10,244 nucleotides of DNA, taken from assembly GCA_041743835.1 (NCBI GenBank), contig JBGTLW010000191.1, positions 1-10,244 on the forward strand, in the 5' to 3' direction. Numbering within the stretch: the stretch's first letter is position 1; every line of letters begins with the position of its first letter. A program made the translations under genes and the position numbers. The notes below the pieces were generated by a model, which was not told where the DNA came from, searched no databases, and saw only the letters and a list, made by a program, of their open reading frames with translations. Shown piece by piece: positions 6,315-10,244 of the stretch. The DNA is from JBGTLW01 sp041743835 (GTDB taxonomy: Bacteria; Planctomycetota; Phycisphaerae; Phycisphaerales; Phycisphaeraceae).

Positions 6315-6348
6315 CCGAAGCCCAGGGATTGCAATCCCTGGGCTTCGG
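6315..6348. repeat. Perfect 17-bp-arm palindrome between convergent genes
   Basis: CCGAAGCCCAGGGATTG is followed with no loop by its exact reverse complement. The tip shares CGAAGCCCA with the REP copies at the left of the window, but the core differs, so it may be another member type of the same broad class. It sits 32 bp after the lipoprotein gene and 32 bp beyond the end of the CPBP gene, and could stop transcription from both sides although no T run is present. Confidence 0.8.
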
Positions 6349-6365
6349 TGCAATCCCTGGGCTTC
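6331..6365 (+). repeat. Tandem duplication of the palindrome's right arm
   Basis: GCAATCCCTGGGCTTC occurs at 6331-6346 and again at 6350-6365, separated by GGT. The second copy has no left partner, so the element is one and a half palindromes, as if a REP pair had lost an arm or copied one. Confidence 0.75.
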
Positions 6366-6380
6366 CCTTCACCCTGCAAC

Positions 6381-7319
6381 CTAAAGAAACTGCCAATCCC
6401 CACCCAACCCGAGGTGCGGCGGCAGGTGGTGCCCAAACACCGTCCAGGCCCACAGCGCCGCGTTGGTGATCCCGTGGGACCAGATGATCGGCCCAAGCCC
6501 CCTGCGCTTCTCCACAGCCAACGACTCGCGGTTGGTCCACCACAACAGCGCACACCACACCAGACCACACGCGATGCAGCCAGCCCAGTCGCGCGGGATG
6601 TGGTTGAGCGTGAAGATCAGCGTCGAGGCGAACACGCCGAACATCGTCACGCGGCCCAAAGGCGTCGTCTCCAGTTGGTGCGTGAACATGCCGTGGCGGA
6701 CGCCCGCGCGCCTGCCCCAGTCGGTGTGCGTGAGCCAATCGCCGATGATGGGCATGTCGCACAGCAACTGCACCACGCCGATGCCGGTCTTGCGTGCGTC
6801 GGACATGCCTCGGATCACCGCGGAGCGTGTGAACAACTCCTCGAACATCGGCACGACGATGGCCATGCCCAGCAGCCGGAGCACGAGCGTGGCCCACAGC
6901 AGGGCCGGGGCCGCAGCCGCCATCGGCCCGAAGGTGTCATCCTCATCCAGCGGGCGCACGCGCAGCTCGCCATAGAAAATCGTGTTGTACCCGTAGCCCA
7001 GCCCGACCCACGCCACGAACAGCCCAAGCCCCGTCGGCACCGCGAGCCAGTGGAACCGCCAATTCATCTCGGGGATCAGTCGGCGGTACCGCCACAGCAG
7101 CCAGACCACCACCACGCACTGGACCAGATACAACGCCGGGTACAACCCCAGCGCCTGCTTTGCCACCGCCAGGATGACCGCCATGAACCCGATGTACACG
7201 AAGAAGGGAAGGACGCGCGGGTGCCACGGGCTGGCAGCCACCCATGCGTCGAGCCGGGCAAGCGCCGAGTCTTGGCCGGCTGCGGGATCAGGCGGGCTGG
7301 AGGGGTCGTGTTCGTTCAA
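6381..7319 (-). CDS. CPBP (CAAX/Rce1-type) intramembrane metalloprotease
   Basis: 312-residue membrane protein with about seven hydrophobic segments (roughly 37-54, 60-76, 92-110, 135-157, 225-240, 245-261, 277-295). Family motifs are EELFTR (E160, E161, R165), the FTLNH motif with H240, and HGITN (H282, N286); these make the metal-binding and catalytic centre of CPBP/Rce1 proteases inside the membrane. Sequence style recalls the 'CAAX prenyl protease-related' group linked in some genomes to exosortase sorting, but I see no exosortase here. The frame begins with a TTG at 7319. A GTG at residue 27 is an alternative, leaving the membrane part intact. The terminator at 7395-7442 lies upstream, so this gene probably has its own promoter, which I could not identify clearly. 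Confidence 0.88.
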   Translation of the reverse strand: MNEHDPSSPPDPAAGQDSALARLDAWVAASPWHPRVLPFFVYIGFMAVILAVAKQALGLYPALYLVQCVVVVWLLWRYRRLIPEMNWRFHWLAVPTGLGLFVAWVGLGYGYNTIFYGELRVRPLDEDDTFGPMAAAAPALLWATLVLRLLGMAIVVPMFEELFTRSAVIRGMSDARKTGIGVVQLLCDMPIIGDWLTHTDWGRRAGVRHGMFTHQLETTPLGRVTMFGVFASTLIFTLNHIPRDWAGCIACGLVWCALLWWTNRESLAVEKRRGLGPIIWSHGITNAALWAWTVFGHHLPPHLGLGGDWQFL

Positions 7320-7394
7320 GTGTGGCCCGGGGTTACGGTGTCAGAGTCCGCGAATCGTACCCAGTCACTGCGCGTGATGCATCCAATCGACCGG

Positions 7395-7442
7395 AAAAAA
7401 ACGCCAGCCCAGCGGGGTTAAACCCGCGATTCGCCGCTGGCT
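7395..7442 (-). terminator. Intrinsic terminator overlapping the MarR gene stop codon
   Basis: Read on the minus strand, AGCCAGCGG pairs with CCGCTGG-g-CT (nine pairs, one bulge) around an 18-base loop that can form an inner GCGGG/CCCGC stem. GGCG and seven T residues follow (7395-7401 on this strand as A). The MarR stop codon (7418-7420) lies inside the loop. Confidence 0.7.
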
Positions 7443-8116
7443 TCGAGCTCCGCGAGGATGCGCACCAGGTCCTTGCGGTCGCCCTTCTTCAGCCGACCCA
7501 TCACCTGCTTGTGCAGCGACTGCATCGGCCCCGCGACCGCATCAAGCCGAAGCCGCCCCGCATCGGTCAACGACACCATTAACACACGCTTGTCCTTCGC
7601 GTCCTGCGACCTGCCGACCAGCCCCGCCTCCTCCAGCCGGCGAAGCAGCCGCGTCAAGTCCGGCGAAGCACTGCTCATCGCCTCCGCCACCCGACGCGAC
7701 GCCAGCACCCCGCCCGCATCACGCAACACACACAGAACATCATGTGCCGCGGGGCTAAGCCCGTAATGCTTGAGCACCCGACCGATCCGCACCTGCAACA
7801 ACCCCGCCACCCGCAACAACCGCACCGCCGCCTCCTCGGAACGCGAGGTATAAGCCCGCATCACCGACTCAGCCGACGCGAGCGAATCGCCTTGGGGTGG
7901 GACGGGCGCCTCACCCGTCATGTCGTCATCACGTGGCAGGTCTTGTTTTGGGCTGCGCCCAAACGACGGGCGAGACGCCCGTCCCACCGTCAGTTCCGGG
8001 GGCCGTTCCGGGGGATGTTCCGGGGGCCGTTCCGGGGGATGTTCCGGGGGATGTTCCGGGGAATGTTCCGGGGGATGTTCCGGGGGATGTTCCGGGGGCG
8101 TGGGGGTGGTGTTCAT
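7418..8116 (-). CDS. MarR-family transcriptional regulator with a repeat-built N-terminus
   Basis: The conserved part, residues 86-232 of the long frame (start ATG at 7861, 147 residues, usual for the family), is a MarR winged helix: dimer helix EEAAVRLLRVAGLLQVRIG, then LSPAAHDVLCVLRDAGG, recognition region ASPDLTRLLRRLEEAGLV and wing DAKDKRVLMVSLTDAG. MarR proteins are dimeric, usually repress nearby genes and respond to small aromatic ligands; the ligand here is unknown. The frame stays open to an ATG at 8116, six bases after the AICAR transformylase stop, a normal operon spacing. That supports 8116 as the original start. The extra 85 residues consist of an EHPP-type tandem repeat (about residues 9-42) and a REP-encoded stretch (about 43-74). 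Internal ATGs at 7921 and 7861 are alternatives, and none has a clear ribosome site. The terminator at 7395-7442 follows. Confidence 0.83.
   Translation of the reverse strand: MNTTPTPPEHPPEHPPEHSPEHPPEHPPERPPEHPPERPPELTVGRASRPSFGRSPKQDLPRDDDMTGEAPVPPQGDSLASAESVMRAYTSRSEEAAVRLLRVAGLLQVRIGRVLKHYGLSPAAHDVLCVLRDAGGVLASRRVAEAMSSASPDLTRLLRRLEEAGLVGRSQDAKDKRVLMVSLTDAGRLRLDAVAGPMQSLHKQVMGRLKKGDRKDLVRILAELEASGESRV
7896..7988. repeat. Composite inverted repeat (second REP-like family) inside the MarR frame
   Basis: Outer arms at 7896-7919 and 7965-7988 are 24 bp long and match at 22 positions. Each arm begins, read inwards, with GGTGGGACGGGCG and is itself a short hairpin (GACGGGCG / CGCCCGTC in the right arm). 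Between them lies a further hairpin at 7945-7964, GTTT(T)GGGC-TGC-GCCCAAAC. I recall similar sequences repeated in other planctomycete genomes, where they are often read as coding. Confidence 0.75.
7993..8100. repeat. 12-bp tandem repeat, nine units, in the MarR frame
   Basis: Nine contiguous units of GTTCCGGGGGAT, with final-pair variants CC (units 1 and 3) and CG (unit 9) and one GGGGAAT unit (unit 6, 8053-8064). The unit length is a multiple of three, so copy changes keep the minus-strand frame, which reads E-H/R-P/S-P per unit. This kind of array can change length by slippage. Confidence 0.9.
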
Positions 8117-8122
8117 CGTAAA

Positions 8123-9295
8123 TCAGTGGAGGAACAAGCGCAGGCCGGTGAGTGCCATGGTCATGTGGTGTTCGTCTGCCGCCGCGATGACATCTTCATC
8201 GCGGGCCGACCCGCCCGCCTGCGCGATGTAGGTCACGCCGGAGGCCGCTGCGCGGTCGAGGTTGTCGCGGAAGGGGATGAACGCGTCGCTGCTGAGCACG
8301 ATGCCGGGCAGTTGCCCCAGCCAGTCGGCGCGCTCGGCCTGCGTGATCGGCTCGGGGCTTCCCACCAGTTGCGTGGCCAGGGCCGCACGCTCCGCCGCGT
8401 TAAGCTCGTGATACCGCACAAACGCATCAGCCGCGTTGACCTTCTCGCTCTTGGCAAGCCCATCTACGAACTTGAGCGACAGGGCCTTGGGGTGCTGCTT
8501 GAGCAGCCAGCGGTCCGCCTTGTCGCACGCCAGCCGGGTGCAGGCAATCCTGCTCTGCTGCCCCGCGCCGATCCCCACCGCCTGCCCCTGGTACCCCACC
8601 GCGATCGAGTTGCTCTGCGTGTGCTTGAGCGTGATCGTCGCCACCAGCAGCGTCTCCATCACACTCGGGGGCACTTCCCTGCGCTGGGTGACGACGCTGC
8701 TGAACGTTGCGGGCGTGATGGCGATGTCGTTGAACGACTGCTCCAGCGTGATGCCAAAGTCCGTGCGCGATTCGATGGCCGGGGGCTCATAGCTCGGGTC
8801 CATCTCAAGGACCACGTACTTCCCACCCTTCTTCGCGCTGAGCACCGCCAGCGCATCCGCGTCGTACCCCGGCGCGATGATGCCATCCGACACCTCGGGC
8901 TTGATGAGGTTGGCAAGCGACGCATCGACCACCTCGGACACCGCGATGAAGTCGCCAAAGGACGCCACGCGGTCCGACGATCTCGCGCGGGCGTAGGCTG
9001 TGGCCACGGGCGAGAGGTTGCCGTCATCGGTGTAGAAGTGCGCAGCACAAAACGTCGGGGACAACGGCGAAGCCACCGCAGCCCCCGCGGGCGAAACGTG
9101 CTTGAATGACGCGGCCGCAGCCTTGCCCGTCCCCGCCTTCAGGTCGCGCACAAGCTGCCAACCCCGCAAACCGTCCAACATGTTGATGTACGACGGCGAG
9201 CCGTTACGCACACGCAACGGCCCCTGTTCCCAAGGCGTCACCACGCGGGCGTGTGGCTGATTCGGGTTGCAACCGTACTTGAGCTTGATCTCCAT
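8123..9295 (-). CDS. Stand-alone AICAR formyltransferase (PurH transformylase domain only)
   Basis: 390-residue enzyme of the PurH transformylase family, which moves a formyl group from 10-formyl-tetrahydrofolate to AICAR to make FAICAR, the step before IMP. Clear family blocks are YGCNPNQ (7-13), NGSPSYINMLDGL (31-43), AASFKHVSPAGAA (61-73) with the catalytic pair K65-H66, and the C-terminal ALTGLRLFLH. The N-terminal IMP cyclohydrolase domain of ordinary PurH (about 200 residues) is absent. The ATG at 9295 fits the family start MEIKLKYG; the frame runs further upstream to 9538 but only as the complement of dut. No ribosome site is seen. A MarR-type gene starts six bases downstream, so the two probably form an operon. 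The IMP cyclohydrolase needed to finish the pathway must be elsewhere. Confidence 0.93.
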   Translation of the reverse strand: MEIKLKYGCNPNQPHARVVTPWEQGPLRVRNGSPSYINMLDGLRGWQLVRDLKAGTGKAAAASFKHVSPAGAAVASPLSPTFCAAHFYTDDGNLSPVATAYARARSSDRVASFGDFIAVSEVVDASLANLIKPEVSDGIIAPGYDADALAVLSAKKGGKYVVLEMDPSYEPPAIESRTDFGITLEQSFNDIAITPATFSSVVTQRREVPPSVMETLLVATITLKHTQSNSIAVGYQGQAVGIGAGQQSRIACTRLACDKADRWLLKQHPKALSLKFVDGLAKSEKVNAADAFVRYHELNAAERAALATQLVGSPEPITQAERADWLGQLPGIVLSSDAFIPFRDNLDRAAASGVTYIAQAGGSARDEDVIAAADEHHMTMALTGLRLFLH

Positions 9296-9302
9296 CGGCA
9301 CA

Positions 9303-9330
9303 GTTAAACAGGGATCAGCCCCGGCATCAA
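9303..9330 (-). promoter_or_regulatory. Candidate promoter of the AICAR transformylase gene
   Basis: Minus strand TTGATG (9325-9330), 16 bp, TTTAAC (9303-9308), ending seven bases before the ATG. With no Shine-Dalgarno site, a leaderless message is possible. Both hexamers are imperfect. Confidence 0.35.
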
Positions 9331-9397
9331 ACCCAGCCAACCCACCCGCAGCCGGCTCCCGCCGCAGCAATCCACCGATGCACCAAACCGCCCGGCG

Positions 9398-9427
9398 TTG
9401 TGCCCGCACCGCCGCATCACTTACGAT
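9398..9427 (+). promoter_or_regulatory. Candidate promoter of dut
   Basis: TTGTGC (9398-9403), 18 bp, TACGAT (9422-9427), ending six bases before the ATG at 9434. The layout copies that of the lipoprotein promoter (TTGTCG-18-TATGAT). The short distance and lack of a ribosome site suggest a leaderless message. Confidence 0.4.
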
Positions 9428-9433
9428 CCACCC

Positions 9434-9889
9434 ATGGAACAACCCACCATCCACGTGCCCATCATGCGACTGCCGGGGAATGCGGACGGCCCGCTGCCCG
9501 CGTACCAATCCGACCACGCCGCGGGCATGGATGTCCACGCCTTCCTACCCGCGCCGCTCACGCTCGCGCCCGGCGAACGAAGCCTCATCCCCACGGGCTT
9601 CGCCATCGCCGTGCCCGTCGGCTACGAGGCACAGCTCCGCCCACGCTCGGGCCTGGCGACCAAGCACGGCATCACGCTGCCCAACACGCCGGGCACCATC
9701 GACGCGGACTACCGCGGCGAGGTGCGCGTGGCGATGGTGAATCTGTCGCACGAGCCATTCACCATCGAGCCGGGCATGCGCATCGCGCAACTCATCATCA
9801 AACCCGTGCCCCGTACCGTCTGGCACACCGTCACCGAACTGCCCGCAACCCAACGCGGCCCCGGCGGCTTCGGCCACACCGGACACTGA
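9434..9889 (+). CDS. dut: Deoxyuridine 5'-triphosphate nucleotidohydrolase (dUTPase)
   Basis: Trimeric dUTPase, hydrolysing dUTP to dUMP and pyrophosphate, which keeps uracil out of DNA and supplies dUMP for thymidylate. All five family motifs are present in the 151 residues: motif 1 AGMDVHAFL (30-38), motif 2 RPRSGLATKHGI (69-80), motif 3 GTIDADYRGEVRVAMVN (87-103) with the catalytic aspartate in DADY, motif 4 RIAQLIIKP (116-124), and the C-terminal glycine-rich motif 5 RGPGGFGHTGH (141-151). The start at 9434 gives a usual family length; an ATG at 9398 would begin inside the promoter candidate. The gene is divergent from the AICAR transformylase with 138 bp between them. Confidence 0.96.
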   Translation: MEQPTIHVPIMRLPGNADGPLPAYQSDHAAGMDVHAFLPAPLTLAPGERSLIPTGFAIAVPVGYEAQLRPRSGLATKHGITLPNTPGTIDADYRGEVRVAMVNLSHEPFTIEPGMRIAQLIIKPVPRTVWHTVTELPATQRGPGGFGHTGH

Positions 9890-9902
9890 ACCAAACCGCC
9901 AC

Positions 9903-9929
9903 AACAGAGCCGCGCACGTAAGTAAGCGG
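9903..9929 (+). repeat. CAGAGCCGCG repeat (third REP-like family), copy 1
   Basis: 27 bp matching copy 2 (10020-10046) at 26 positions; the shared start is AACAGAGCCGCGCACG and the end AAGTAAGCGG. An inverted partner, CGCGGCTCTGT, lies at 9987-9997, so the two can pair over 11 bp around a 72-bp loop. Confidence 0.8.
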
Positions 9930-9986
9930 TCCGCACAGTTACGGCACGACCCAACGCGCATGGGCGACCCATCGCTCCCTAACGGT

Positions 9987-9997
9987 CGCGGCTCTGT
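9987..9997 (-). repeat. CAGAGCCGCG repeat, inverted copy
   Basis: CGCGGCTCTGT is the exact reverse complement of ACAGAGCCGCG in copies 1 and 2. Its continuation on the minus strand (ACCGTTAGGGAGCGATGG) differs from those copies but follows the same pattern, with GGAGCG in place of GTAAGCG. Confidence 0.7.
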
Positions 9998-10019
9998 GAA
10001 GGCAAGCGAGTTGCGCCTT

Positions 10020-10046
10020 AACAGAGCCGCGCACGCAAGTAAGCGG
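10020..10046 (+). repeat. CAGAGCCGCG repeat, copy 2
   Basis: Second direct copy, 117 bp after the first, differing only at one base (CACGC for CACGT). It can also pair with the inverted copy at 9987-9997 with a short 23-bp loop. Confidence 0.8.
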
Positions 10047-10138
10047 GGGAGCCGCGTAACATGCCAGGCCCGATGTTTGGCCAGCACAGTTTGCCGCGGT
10101 GCCAAGCCGCCGCGCCCCAGAATCAAGCTCGCGCTCAA

Positions 10139-10156
10139 AACATCGGGGCCGATGTT
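10139..10156. repeat. AACATCGG-GG-CCGATGTT palindrome
   Basis: Perfect 8-bp arms around GG. A related inverted match, GGCCCGATGTTT, lies at 10067-10078, so a larger hairpin of about 90 bp could also form. Confidence 0.6.
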
Positions 10157-10244
10157 CCCAATCCGCCCGCCCCGATTACTCCGAGCCTGTGAATTTATTA
10201 ACCAAAGGTGGGGTTTCGTAGCACATCTTGTGCAAGCAAGCCAC

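Larger units (their letters stand above)
9890..10244. other. Intergenic stretch with repeats, no supported gene
   Basis: 355 bp after dut with no reading frame that looks like a real protein; the long minus-strand frame here is the complement of dut joined to repeat-encoded peptide. It holds the direct and inverted CAGAGCCGCG repeats, a palindrome at 10139-10156, and a small GCACA-TCT-TGTGC hairpin at 10221-10233. Confidence 0.7.

Noticed and set aside
7320..7394. Promoter for the CPBP protease gene
   Set aside because: A TACGAT hexamer is present on the minus strand, but no -35 element lies at an acceptable distance.
7993..8100. CRISPR array
   Set aside because: The units are 12 bp and contiguous with no unique spacers, so this is a minisatellite.
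7742..9109. Long plus-strand open frame of 455 codons
   Set aside because: It is the complement of the AICAR transformylase and MarR genes, both of which show clear family motifs on the minus strand.
9296..9538. N-terminal extension of the AICAR transformylase
   Set aside because: The extra 81 codons are the complement of dut and its promoter; they do not resemble the IMP cyclohydrolase domain, and family homology begins at the ATG at 9295.
9545..10138. Minus-strand frame of 197 codons over dut and the last repeats
   Set aside because: It combines the complement of dut with repeat-encoded peptide and shows no family motif.

Overview
The window is GC-rich chromosomal DNA that most resembles a planctomycete, probably of the Phycisphaerae type. 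That placement is inferred from the strong G/C preference at third codon positions, the density of short palindromic REP-like repeats, a RAYT-type transposase of a sort familiar from planctomycetes, a stand-alone AICAR transformylase, and the scarcity of clear Shine-Dalgarno sites. No rRNA, tRNA or CRISPR array was seen.

Left part (1-2370): the tail of an unidentified gene, then a repeat-associated Y1 (HUH) transposase gene and a PD-(D/E)XK nuclease gene, both on the minus strand. A palindrome built on GAAGCCCACGCCGT / CGGCGTGGGC occurs four times, always in the same orientation: beyond the 3' end of the transposase, inside its reading frame, between transposase and nuclease, and upstream of the nuclease. 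This reads as a RAYT/REP system carrying, or having been joined by, a nuclease of a family often found in accessory DNA.

Middle left (2410-4881): a MerR-type regulator with a cobalamin-binding-like sensor domain (CarH/LitR architecture) is divergent from folE (GTP cyclohydrolase I) and a secreted fasciclin-domain protein. The 207-bp gap holds a sigma70-like promoter and several TGAACG-type repeats that look like operators. The regulator keeps the Wx9EH signature but has no histidine where the cobalt ligand is expected. CarH/LitR proteins are known light- or B12-responsive repressors, and folE is light-induced in some bacteria, so a small light or B12-state regulon is the best reading. A strong terminator closes it.

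Middle right (5026-7319): trmB (tRNA m7G46 methyltransferase), a lipoprotein with a PrcB-C-like domain, a perfect 17-bp-arm palindrome, and a convergent CPBP/CAAX-type membrane protease.

Right part (7395-10244): on the minus strand a stand-alone AICAR formyltransferase is followed 6 bp later by a MarR-family regulator. The N-terminal coding region of the regulator contains a 9-copy 12-bp tandem repeat and a second REP-like family, all in frame; an intrinsic terminator overlaps its stop codon. dut (dUTPase) is divergent from the transformylase. The last 355 bp hold no gene that I can support, only a further family of direct and inverted repeats.
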